Shown in pieces: positions 42,500 through 55,223 of a DNA stretch of 64,000 bases (within the stretch, counting starts at the first letter, position 1; each line of letters begins with the position of its first letter). The DNA lies in assembly GCA_963082975.1 (NCBI GenBank), contig OY720344.1, forward strand, positions 1,488,001 to 1,552,000, written 5' to 3'. Origin of the DNA: Labia minor. Lineage: Eukaryota > Arthropoda > Insecta > Dermaptera > Spongiphoridae. The notes under the pieces are model-generated. The model was not told where the DNA came from. It ran no database searches and worked only from the letters and a program-made list of their open reading frames with translations. The position numbers were made by a program, and so were the translations under genes.

Positions 42500-44673
42500 C
42501 CTACACCTAAAAATATTACTATAATATTATTCAATTCAAATATTATAATTCTATTATAATAAAAAAACAATCTTAAAATAAGAAAAAAAAAAATAGTAAA
42601 TTTGTTTATAAAACATATATCAATTTAAAAATGAGATTATCATTACTAAGTAACTATCTAATATTAGAATACAACAGAATACAACTAATAATCGTAATTC
42701 ATTAATCATTTATTTGATTTGAAAATTAACATTTTTTAATAATTTTTTTTTATAGACTGGAGATGTTATTATTTCTATTACTACTAATAGGTAGTATATG
42801 TATAACTTATAATTTAAATTTTAATTAATTATTATAATAATTATTTATGTAGATCATACAATTTGTTAAATTTGTTAAAATATGAAAAATTTTGTCACTA
42901 TTCAATAAATTAATACATTAGTAATGCATAGATGATTATTATCTATCAGAAATCGATAAGAGGAGGGATGAGCGGCCCACCAAGTATAATATAATATTAT
43001 TTAATTAGTAACCTATAATATTGATGGGCTAATTGATTTCTGTTTAATTAGTCTTTAAGTATATATTATAATAAACGCTACAATGAAACGATTTATGGAG
43101 ACCTTCAAAGATATATTATTATGTGCATTGTTCATTGAATATGGAAGCTTTAATTAAGTTGTTTTTTTTTTGTCTGCGACCCGCCAAGAGATTTCGAACT
43201 TTCGTTTGACCCTTTGATAAAAAATGTTGCTCACCTCTGGAGAAATTATACATATGGAATGAACTCTTAATCCACTTCTTTCAATGAAACAAATATATCA
43301 TTTTATCATCATCATTTGTATGGCTATGGACAATTTATTTTTAAATAACAGAATATTATTAATATAAATATTAAATTAAATAATTTATTAATAATAAATC
43401 ATCATAATTATAAAAACTCATAAATATATGAATTAGATATATTTATAAAATAAATAAAAAATAAAAGTAATTCTGGTAATTTGTTTATTTTATTTTATTA
43501 AATTTAAAAATATATATAAATTATCAAATAAAAACATGCAAATGGGCTGTATATTTTTTCTATGACCAACATTTCTACAAATTCTCGTCTCCATATGTTT
43601 TACATTGGTTTAAAGTGTTTTAATTTTTTAAAATATGATCGATATTTTATATACATACATTAGATCGCCCTTAATAAAATAGGGTCACTTTGAATAAAAA
43701 AATATTTTTTCATTGTGTTGAATTTGATTTTTTCAGTTGAATTTCTCTGAAATATTAAACAACTTGTAGAAAGAGTATATATAATATTTGGATTAATTGA
43801 AAAATGAAACTTTTCAAATATTTAATAAACAACCAGAATAAGTTTGATATATATATATATATATATATATATTTATTTATTTAAAATATAATACAATAAT
43901 AATTGATTATGTGTAATGTTAACAATTTAAAAATAAAATTGTCTTTTAAAAAATGTGTGTGGGGTGTGGGTGTTTTATATATGACCGTAAAATATCCACA
44001 TTTGTAATCTTAAAAGATCAATAAATCAAAAACAAAAATAAAAAAAATAAATATTTATATAATTTTAATAATAATAATAATAGTATAATTTTTAATAATA
44101 ATCATAATAATTATGAAAGTTATAATTACTAGGTGATTTTATTTTAATATTTGTTATTTTAAATTCCAGATTAAATAAATATCATATTATGTTTTTTTTT
44201 ATTTTCTAAATAATATATTAAAAAATTTAAGGTTATATAAATTGACTTGGATTCTAGATCTTATTAAGGCTTCATTTTGTAAAAGCACAATATACTATAT
44301 TTATTGTGTACGTGTATATATTTATCACTGAATAGAAAAAATATAAATATTCAATCTGTATATTATATATATATTTTAAATTATATATTTTTTTTTTGTG
44401 TTGTTAGTGTAAAAAGATTATTGTTAGAAGTTAAACATAAGCGAGCTCTAGAATAAATTAATATTATTCTAAAAAATGTGACTTAGTTTTTTAAATATAA
44501 TATAATATATATTTATATACTTTGATTTTATTTGGTGTTTACTGATATACCTTTTTTTAAATATATTATAGTATCGCATTTTATAACAGTCTATATAAAG
44601 CTATATTTAAATAAAATTTCGATTATATCGTTAATATTATTTAAAAGACTAGTATGGAATATTTTTAAAATAA

Positions 44674-44716
<43 letters not shown>

Positions 44717-44870
44717 TATAAATTTAATTTTTATATATCACAAAGTAATCAAAATTTTAATTTTTTGACTAGTAAAATAATAGAAAATGAATTAACAAAA
44801 AAGTGGAATAAAAGTTTAACTTTTAAAAAAAATTTTTTCGATATGTTCTTTGAGAAGCGTAAAGATTTCA
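42500..44870. other. Gene-free stretch between convergent genes
   Basis: AT-rich with microsatellites at 43851-43871 (AT)n and 44678-44711 (TA)n. An AATAAA-like word (42558-42563) could serve the upstream plus-strand gene. A possible decayed hAT-like piece with GCGGCCCACCAAG (42971) and GCGACCCGCCAAG (43178) was seen but has no clear ends. Confidence 0.45.
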
Positions 44871-44874
44871 AGAT

Positions 44875-47236
44875 TTAGATCTTCAGCTGAAACAAATAAA
44901 CAAAAAACAAACAAAACATTAAATAAGCCACTTAATTCCAAGTATGAGATGGTAAAAATAATCTAATCAAATTTAATAAGCACGCACATACCTCATAAAG
45001 TTGTGTAGATCTCACCATTCGTTTTTTCATTTTAACAAAAGAATAATAACAAGCTTCAAGGCGAACATCAAGCTTTTCACAAACAATATATGAAAGTGCA
45101 GGAGATGCTTGTTCCCTCATAAATGGTCCACAAATGAGTAATTCTTTTAATGATTTTCGTCCACACTATTTACAATTACAATGGTATAATTAATAATTAT
45201 TCTAAACATTTTTAAATAATAATAAAAATTGTTTTGAATACCTGAGAAAGGAATTCTGTAATCAATTCCGAGCTAATATTGCAATAATCTAATTCCAATC
45301 GGCGAAGATGAGGAAATCCTCCTGAATTGGCAAAAGCTATAGCGAATAGAGATCCTGTGAGAAGAGGCGAACCACTTAATGATAATTCGTTCAATTGAGG
45401 ATTGGATAATAGCCAAGCAAGATATCGAGGATCAAAATCGTCATCTCCAGTATTGGATCCAAACATTAATCGGGTGAGCGCCGGGAACGGTTTGGAGCTA
45501 ATTAAATCATCAGGAACATGAAAACTATTAGGCGCATACGAATTATAAAATATGCCGAGCGAATTAAGATTAGGACAGTAAATTTCTAATTGGTGCATAT
45601 TCACATGAAGGACACCTTCGAGAAAGAGAGAGGTAAGTTGGGAACCACGAACAGATACAACGGAGAGAAGCCCTTGAGAAAACAGAGATGAAGATTCAGA
45701 AACAGCCGATATCCCTGTCACAGGTAAACATTGTACATCCAATTCATTAAGGCGAGTTAAACGATTTAACTGAATGAGTCCTTGTGGGGAAGTACGAGTG
45801 TCCATTTCAATCCGGACACGCTCCAAATAAGGACAAGAAGAAACGAGTTTAGTTAAAAGTGATTCTCCATCGTCGCGTCGCGTAAGTTGACAATACATAT
45901 CGACCAAAGAGTATTGAGTGGATGAGATACGACTGAGAAACCAATTATGATTTTTAATCAACGCTCGGAAAACATCCGGGTGATTCAAATGTGTAAGTTG
46001 AGGGTTATGACGAAGAATTCGGTTTACGCCTGATGCAGTGACATCGGTGTTGCGAAGATCAATTTCCACTAATGAAGGAATTGATTTTAAATAACTAATT
46101 GCTTTATCGTTAATGAAACACAGGTTCAATCGAAGTTTTCTAAAAAAAAAAAAAATAAACAAGTTTTAATTAGAAAACTATAATATTATAATTTAATTTT
46201 ATGTGTAATAATTTATTAGAAAAATATGTTAGGTGTTACCTAAGACTAGAACAATGACTTCGAATATATTTAATCGACGAGGAATTGACATAAACCATTG
46301 GTTCGAAATGTAAAAATATAACTGAGTTCAAGGCAGGTCCAATGGCTTTTAAGTAAGGAAATGCCTCTCCAATATTTTTCAATTCTAAATGTTTCAAATT
46401 CTAAAACATTAATATATTAACATTAATTATAGGAAGTATATTTAATAATTTTGTCTATGAAAATCAAATTTGTTATCTAAATAAAACTTTCGAGTCTGTA
46501 AGTATAGATTGCATATGCATATTTTTCCAATTTCAACACGAATCATAATCAAAAGATATTTAGGAAATTTGATAAAAATAAAAATCTATCTAACTTTCAA
46601 ATTCCAAAGTATGTAAATTAGGAATGGCAATCACATTCTTTTAATAGTATCTCCACCTCCTCCTCCTCCTCCTCCAATTAGCTATTTTAATGAAAAAGTT
46701 CTAGTTTTAAAATATCCTTTTCATTATACATTTTTATTAAGTAGATTTTTATTTCAAATTACAAGAAAAAAATGTTAAGAATCAAACAATAAATTATACC
46801 CTGCAAGTAGCTCTGATGTGTGCCAAAGTTTCTTTATCCATATTTTCTGTGATCGTAATTTTAGAGATTCTTTGGGTAATGAACATTCTAAGTGTAATTT
46901 GATCATTTGTGAGACGCCAGGACGGGTCATACACAACTTGGAATGAATTAATTAAATCTTGTTCCAATGCTGCAGCTATAAATTTAAATTAGGTTATTAT
47001 TGAAAGATATATAACAATATTGTGATGTAATTTCATAGTAATCTCAATTCATCAATAATATAAGATATATAATTTTAAAAAGGTAAAATAGTACACTTAC
47101 GTAGGGAATCAAAAGGATTTGAAATCTTACTACCATTTTTCTCTTGGAATGCTTTAACATTTAACCAAAAATTTGAATTCGTTACAATATTTTCCAAACA
47201 TAATTGATATAACTTTGGAACTTTTAGAGTTGTCAT
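44875..47236 (-). CDS. Leucine-rich-repeat protein, complete six-exon gene
   Basis: Exons 47101-47236, 46800-46975, 46240-46400, 45242-46139, 44992-45165 and 44875-44886 all have GT-AG flanks and matching phases, giving 518 aa. The start is MTTLKVPKLYQLCLENIVTN, with A at -3. The N-terminal LYQLCL stretch resembles a BC-box or F-box-like helix, but this is weak. From about residue 100 on, LRR-type motifs follow: NLKHLELKNIG, LRKLRLNLCFINDKAISYLK, LVEIDLRNTDVTASGVNRIL, LNELDVQCL, LTSLFLEGVLHVNMHQLEIY, LNELSLSGSPLLTG and LRRLELDYCNISSELITEFL. The spacing is irregular, as in FBXL/ZYG11-like LRR proteins. An E3-ligase substrate-receptor role is possible but unproven. No signal peptide or transmembrane helix, so it is probably intracellular. 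Confidence 0.88.
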
Positions 47237-49000
47237 TGTTTATAAATAATTAGTTAATTTAAATAATGATAAAAAGGTTAATTTTTTCAAATTACTAAAA
47301 GTCAAAGTATAAATAAAGGTTATGTTATTTCATGTATCATCTTTAATTGATAATCATATTTATAATGAATATTTAAATGTTAAATGAATATAAATAAATA
47401 GAGCTTTCATATATGATCTAAATTGAGTTGACATTGTGCTTTGTTAAAATTAAATATTAAACTAAATGAATCACATTATATAAATAAAATAATAAATAAC
47501 GAAAGGGGATGGATGTTAAAGAAGTGTGAAGTTAGCAGCAGTTAATGCATTGCACCGGTAATAAATAAATAAATATTTTTTATTGTTATTAAAGGTTTTT
47601 TTTTAATAAATATAAAATTTCTAATTATATCTTATTTAAATTTTAATTTTTGACTTAATAAGACTTAGACACTCATTACAACTCTTGGCAGGCATATAAA
47701 ATAAATAGAAACGTTTTAATTCAAAATAAAAAATTATTAATAATGAGATTTTATTTAATCTCTTTAATAAAACATATTTTGTGAGTTATTCGTGTGATCA
47801 TTTAATCCATTTCCATAAAATCAACTAAAAAAATTTAAAATAAATAAAAATATCTTCAATTATCATAATTTATCTCTATTAAAAAATTAATTATATTGTA
47901 AAATATTTATTGAAATTTTATGATATTGTATTATACATATAAAATTATTTAAATATTATATTAAGGAAGTTTCTTTATTATGTTACATGGAAATTTGAGA
48001 AAGTATTCTCATATTTACTCAGGATTGTTTAAAAAGCATCTGATAAAAAGTGAATGAGTCGCTCTCATTGTAAGTAAGATGTGGGAGGGGTGATTTTTAG
48101 AATTTAAATTTAAATTTTTGACATAAATAAATGAATGATATATAAAAAAAAATATTTTTCTATTCTACGCGCTTAGGTATTTGCCACAGTCCGGACTCCA
48201 TCGCGGCCACGACCATTATCTTTGTTTTTGTTTTTAGTTTAATTACTTAATTATTAATTACTACTATTTTTTTAATGATTATTGGTTATATAGAAATTAA
48301 TCAATGTAATCAATTATATGCAAATAAAATAGAAAATTTTGAGAATCAACTTGGTATTAAATTCAAAAATATGAGTTCAATTATAATATTTTAAAATTTG
48401 CATAATTATAATATTAAAATATGGGTTGTCATATAATGGATGCCTAGATAATTTGGGTTATTAAAAAAAATAGTATGGTGAATCTAGTGAAGGGGCTAAT
48501 TAGGGTAGAGGTTAATTTGAATTCATTCAGATTAAAAATAAAATATTAAATATTAAGGAAGTTAAAATTAATATTTAATGATGAAAGAAATTATTGTAAT
48601 ACAATTATAATAAGTATCATGAGAAATTATAACTTGAAACTTGAATCATAAAATAATGTTGATTTATTTTAATATTATTGCTAAAATATTTAAAATTTGA
48701 TATTTATTTAGCAATTGTGCAAATTATTAAAGGTCGAGCACTCAGCAGTTGTTATAGTATAAAGTTCAGGGGCAAGGTGGGACAAGTGTTAATTCCTTCC
48801 AGGCATTCAATGTTACATCTCTGGGCAGCAGTTTCTTTGTCTTGCCTCGATGTAGGATCCTGGCAGTGTCGTATCACTTAAGAGATGATGTATCTCTGCC
48901 CCCTTCGCCCCGAAGATCTCACATTCCTCCTACCATTCAGCAGAATAACTCTTTCTTCTTCCTTGCAGCCCTTGACTACTCTTCCAATATAACTCAATTA
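47237..49000. other. Gene-free AT-rich stretch upstream of the LRR gene
   Basis: No exon or element end was found. The first few hundred bases should hold the LRR gene promoter, but no motif stands out. Confidence 0.45.
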
Positions 49001-49004
49001 ATTA

Positions 49005-49520
49005 ATTAAGGCTAGCCGAGAGCGTAGGATACCAACTTTCCACGCAAGAAGTCGGAGTTCGATTCCAACTAAGAACAAAAATTTTCAATTTAATTAACAT
49101 CAGCTGCCTCCGGCAAGCCCCACCATGGATGTCACCTTGTCGTGTTGGGGGGCTTCGACTTAACTAAGAACATCCACGTCTCGGAGATGAGACTAGCAAT
49201 CTACTCAAGAGACGCAAATCACGATTGCTCAAAGAACCACACACAGCCTCGAAAATTGGAATGATTAACACATTGACGACACGGCAACGAACCTATTACG
49301 GCAAATGGGTTAAGATTCGCCGTAAAAATGGAACGAACACGTAGGAAGAGCCAACGCGGAAGGGCTCTTGAGAATATAGCCCGGGATGAAAGGCCAGCAA
49401 CACAAGAGACCAAGCCACCGAAAAAATGGGCTGACTGCTGGGCGTACTCTTCCCAAAAAAGACCTGAGGATAGTGAAGAAGAACAGGCCTTAGGCCTATA
49501 ATAGAAGAAGAAGAAGAAGA
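49005..49520 (+). mobile_element. tRNA-headed SINE, near full length
   Basis: The head has TAGCCGAGAGC (A box, 49013-49023) and AGTTCGATTCC (B box, 49056-49066) at tRNA spacing. A body follows with 'CACCTTGTCGTGTTGGGGGG' (49132-49151) and then the 3' part shared with 12008-12197. The end is an (AAG)n tail at about 49500-49520. No ORF. The body resembles LINE-derived sequence, but I could not name the partner LINE. Confidence 0.8.
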
Positions 49521-50396
49521 GAAGAATTAATTAACCTTAAAACGATGAATTTTCATGACAATAGGTCCCATTCATTAAACGATCCTATTTCAATTACATT
49601 GTTGGCATTTTAGGTAAAATTGATTTATGATATCTTAATGACATTCCCCTGTTAAAAGGCATTTTTATGATTATATATTACAGGGTATTATATGAGAATA
49701 TTTCAAATAAATGATGGTGATAATTTATAAGTTTCTTCTAATAATCTTAGAAGAATATCAATGCTGATTAAGGCTAAATCGGACAACAGTGAATTCAATT
49801 GCGATCGGACAGATGATGTTGTACGCTCTGTTAACCAAAATCGTTAGTTGTTCAAGAAAATATAAAAAAAAAGTTCAGAAAATAATTATGAATGTTGTGT
49901 GAGATTGCTGGCACCTCAAAGATTTTATTTATCAAGTAATGTTTACAATTATATATAAATGTGCAATTTTCTATGAAAGTGAGTGTCAAAAAGAACGCGT
50001 CCAAGATTCAGAGCGCTATTTCGAGTTGTTCATACGAAATAAAAAGGATTTTTTAAGTCGGTATATAACAATAGATAAAACATTTTACTCTACTACTAAA
50101 ACATCAAAAAATCAGCTGATAATAGTAATTTGTTGAGAGACTATTTTGAGAAAGCAAAAGTGTCTCGTGTTATAATATGATTCAAAAAATAATTAAATTG
50201 AATCAATTCCGGTTTTAATTGCCAACTCACTTTACAGATTTGTCTCTCGAGGCAGTATTAGTTTTTTATTGACCTCCAAAAGTTGCTCCACTTAAGGATA
50301 TTTAGCTCAAATGAAAAATTGTCCAAACTATGAGCAAATACAAATCGTTCTACAAAAAAAAAAAAAAAAAATCAAAAAGTTGGAGGAGCTTTAGAA
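49521..50396. other. Gene-free stretch
   Basis: No supported gene. A poly-A tract lies at 50355-50371. A 65-codon open frame at 49939-50136 has no recognisable content. Confidence 0.4.
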
Positions 50397-50708
50397 TGAG
50401 TGTTTCTCAACCTTTTTGGACCAAACGCCCCCTTTGTAAGACCCGCTTCTTAATTCGTCCCCCTAGAAATTTTTACAGATAAAAATTGCATGATAATCCC
50501 TAATATAAGGTAGGTAACCTAGGTGATACTTAGAGCCATATTGAAAAATCGAGTTTCAGAACCTGATTGCAAAATCATCTGAACTTTTTTTTTTTTGAAC
50601 CATATTGAAAAAAATTGAAAAAATAAAGAAATGTTTAAAAAGCCTTTTTATTGTTGAAAATGATTTCGCCCCCTGTAAGATGTCGATCGCCCAGGTTGAG
50701 AATCTCTG
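50397..50708. mobile_element. hAT-type MITE, diverged
   Basis: The left end 'GAGTGTTTCTCAACC' is mirrored by 'GGTTGAGAATCTCTG' on the right, typical of hAT elements. The flanks CTTTAGAA (50389-50396) and CTCTAAAA (50709-50716) match at 6 of 8 bases, as for an old 8-bp duplication. Inside, 'CGCCCCCTTTGTAAG' and 'CGCCCCCTGTAAG' words recur. No ORF. Confidence 0.75.
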
Positions 50709-50716
50709 CTCTAAAA

Positions 50717-52830
50717 TGTTAGTAGGTTAAAGAATAAAGTCAAATTAATAAAAAAAGTTTGTTTTACTGTTAGTCTGGAAAGCAATATATTATTTATATC
50801 TATATTCATTAAATAATGTCTTACCAGTTAAACAAAGATTAAAATTGAAATGGTCCCGCCTATATTAAATTATTTTTAAGTTTAGAATTATTAATATAGT
50901 TTATTAGTTTATTTTCATAAAAATTAATATTGTATAAGAATAAATTTTCTAAAAAAGGATAATAAAAATTGGATTACATTTATTTTTATATTTTAATACA
51001 TATTTACATAATATATGAGATTTCTTAATGAATACACTTTCGGTAATATATGGAAGCGTTATAATTATAATTCAATATATATAAAAACATTTCCGTGTCA
51101 ATACAAATATCCATAATAATAATTAGAGGAATGAGTAGAAATGAACACGATAACTCTCTTTGAAACATACACATTATATTTTGACATTCTTTTAAAGCAA
51201 CTTATTTTTTTTTTGGAAAAGAAAAATGTATAGGTGATATTTATTAACATAATGGAAGACAATTGATTGATAAATCAAATATTTTAATGAGTCTTTTATT
51301 TTCTTTTCAAAAATAATTTAAATGCTTAATTTTTTAACAGAAACATAAAAATAGAAAAAAAATAAGGAAATATAAATCTTAAAGCTTTATGATGTTAAAT
51401 ACATAAAATATAATTTTTAATATTTTATTTAATATATTAGATCTTTGTAATATTTTTTTTTTAAACTATAATATACGATTTATTTTTATCTATCATTAGG
51501 CAAAAATAGTTAAAAAAATTTTCACGAATATATAAAAAATTTACTTTTAGGTTTTATGAAAATTTTTAGCTAAAGTTATTAAAAACTATAAAGAAATAAA
51601 TTAATCACTTTTAAGAAGTTAGAAAAATCTTTCTTATTTAAACTCTTATTTAAGAAATCTTTAATTCGTAAAAGTAGTTAACGATAGTGACATTTGGTAA
51701 TCAGGTTACACAGGGCGATGTCGTTAGAAACTAACTATTTTAAATAAATGTTTATTAAAATTTAAGAAAGTGTAGTCTTAAATATAAATTGGAAATTGTT
51801 CTGCGAAGTTTTCAACCTAAATAGGAAAAAAATGATTATTATTTACAAAAGAGAAAATTTCTTTGATTTTGAAAATAATATAAAAAAAAAAAATTTAACA
51901 AAAGAAAGAATATGCTTTAAGAACTTTTAAAATGTTGGTAAATATTTTCATTTTTAGACACAAAACTAGTATGATTTATTTAATCTTAGGCACTAGTTGA
52001 AACATTTTATTATGTTAAATAAACTAAAATTAAACTAGATAAGAATAATTTTGAATTTTAATTTCAAACTAGTATCTGACTTATAATACTTATAAAAAAG
52101 AAATTATATAGTATGAAAGATCTTTTCTTCCACATATTCAATTATAATATATATTTATATATAATGATTCGATATCACAATAATTCCATTGGAAATATAT
52201 AATATAATTACTTATTTGTTGGATTTGAAATGTTATTTTCATTTTAATCAAATATTTTTAATAGAAAAAATAAATAATTTAAATAGAATGTCTATTGCTT
52301 TAAAAATATCATTCATAATTTTTTTATTATCAAATTAATTAAGATTAGTTATATTAAATTTGGAAAAATGTTAAATAATATTATAATATTTTTTTTATTT
52401 CATTATATTTTTTTGGAGTAAAATAATAATTAACAAATTTATTATAAAAATGAATGAAATTTATATATTACGGTGGTTAAAATAATAATAATGATAATAA
52501 GTTGCAAATTGGAGATCACGAATGTTTAAATATAATTAGAACGTTGATATATTTTTGGGAACAGGCTAATTTTTACAGATTCTGTTTGAATTAATATGAA
52601 TTTTTCCACAGCCACTAGCCAAAAATTACATTGCGCAGAAGTAGAATGAATAAGATTGTGCAAAATAATCGGAATGTATAATTTATCCGAGAGTTTAATA
52701 AAAAAATGATATTAGAAACGTAATGGATTCATATCTTTTGTTAATAAAAAATTTTCAAGTTATTTTGTACCTGTAGATTTGATAGCCTATTAATTTAAGA
52801 GAATTTATGAAGTAAACCATTTGGACGGAA
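50717..52830. other. Gene-free AT-rich stretch downstream of the PWWP2-type gene
   Basis: No exon or element end was found. The 3' UTR of the minus-strand gene should lie in its right part. Confidence 0.45.
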
Positions 52831-52831
52831 G

Positions 52832-55178
52832 CTATGATAAAACATTCACTTGTGGTGGGGATGATGCAAGTGTCAATAGGGATGGGGGTTCATGTATCTC
52901 ATCCCTATTTGCTTCTAAAGTCGCTTGGCGAATTGCTTCCTTATAAGGCCCACGTTTCTTCTTATTAAAACGACTCTGATAATTAAATAAATCAATCAAT
53001 TTAATGAATTAATAAGAAAATTAATCGCATCAATCAATACCTTAAAACTTTTCAAAAATGGATTTAGTTGATCACATCCAATTACTGAACTAGTTTTTGA
53101 ATTATACCACGAAACATGTGCTTGAGGCATTTCCAAATGGCTAGAAAGTGTTAGAGTTTCTACCTGAAAAAATAATAATAAATAGTACAAAATAAATTTG
53201 TGATTTTGTATAGCAAATAAATATATATAAATATTATTAATTTATAAATATATAGAGGTTCAATTTTTAAATTAATATTTTTTTTTGTTACGTTTTATAA
53301 AATAAAACAAATGTATCTTTTTTATATTTTCATATAATATATTAATTTTTTTTAAATTTATTCAACGAAATATTAAAGGGGTTAAAATTTTTTAACAAGG
53401 AAAATCTTATTTAATTTAATATTTCCAATTTGAATAGCGTTTAAATACATTTAAAATATGAAAACACTTAATTCATTATTGTGTTTCACTTTACAAGATA
53501 AGATGTTTTTCATATATGAAATTATACATTTTTTTAATTGTTAAATATGTGGTTTAATAAATTAATTCATTTTCAATTTATCTAATGCAATCAATTTCGT
53601 TTTAAAATTTGTAACTATTGTTTTTTTTATTTATGATTTCCTAAAAGTTTTAAATCTCTAACTAAAGTGCCAAAGCATAATAATTAAAATAAATAAATTA
53701 TAATTATTAATTATTATCAGATAAAAATTAAATTTTTTACTCATTGAATTATTATAAAATTATTAGATTTATGAAATATAAATTATTTATGTTCAATTGA
53801 AAATTGAATAGACCTTGCCAGGCCACCATGGACATCCATGAAGTTTTCCCCAAACGACATCGCCAACGGCAAAAACCCGTCCATCCGGTAGGCTACATTT
53901 AGCGATTGGCTGATCAGGAGGTTCTGTAGAAGTGGGAGCATACGCTTTCGCATTGAGCCTTTTCAAATTGATAGAAAGCTTCTGTTTGAGACACCTTTCT
54001 TTAATGGCCGTATAAGCCTCATCCTCGCACCTGGCCAAAGTGAATCACAAAAATCCAATAGTCTAGAGTTAAAGAAAAAGGATTGAGAGAATCAAGGACT
54101 TAGGTAACTCAATTTAATTTATAGATTGCGTTAAAATCGTATACAAATATATATATATATATTTCTTTTTTTTTTTTTCAATATTTATATATATATATAT
54201 ATATATATTTACTATTTTTAATAAGAAATCTGGAATTTGTATTTAACAAAAATATCATTTATGACATAAATGAAAAAACTAGATTACTTTGGTTAAAAAT
54301 GTTTCGCAGGGCTATTATTTTATTTTTCTTATGGTTAATAATTTAATAACGAAAACAAAATAATATATATATGTAAGCAATTGCACGAAATCATTATTTT
54401 AGACATGTTTTTTGTTTCACACTAATACCTAAAATATATTTATATCACATAAGTTATGAGGTAACTTTTGCAAAATAAAACCATTTTAAAACAAGAAATA
54501 AATCGTCTTTATATGCTGATTTGGAATTTGAAAAAAAAAATTGATTTTTTATAATATTAAATTAATACAATTATTTTAGATGAATATTGTAAAAGAAAAT
54601 TTCATATTGAATTATTATTTAAACTAAAATAATATATTTGAATAAATATATTTCATATGTATATACAGTAAGACTCCGCTTGACCCGGGGTATACTTCCA
54701 ATAAAAGTAGGGCCTATTATGAAACAGCGTTTCACGAGGTTATCTTAACATGTAAAAATTGGTCGGGTATTTTATCATTAAATTTATAATCTAATCTTCT
54801 AATTCCTTGCATATTAGTTTCTAGTAAAATGATTTTTTTGTTGCTTTATTTTCGTTTTTTTATTATCCCCATGATAAGAATTAAAAATCATAATATACAA
54901 AAAATACGTTGGTTTAACACCGTTGGAAAGAAAATACACGGATAAACTGCTTCGGGTATGGGGAAGCCTAACTGAGCCTAACGCTGCCGGCAATTTTGGG
55001 GAATCCCACAATTAAAAAAAAAGAGCATTAAACTGAAATAGAGCTAGAAACAGTGTTAAGCGGGGTCTTACTGTATTTAATATTAGGATCAACATACTTC
55101 TATTAGGTATCAATTTGTTTTCAAAGTATCCTTATATTAATTAGATTTTTAACTCAAAGCTTCTTTCTCTCTCTACTT

Positions 55179-55223
<45 letters not shown>

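Noticed and set aside
42960-43270. A hAT element between GCGGCCCACC and GCGACCCGCC words
   Set aside because: The two words point the same way and no inverted termini or target duplication could be found.
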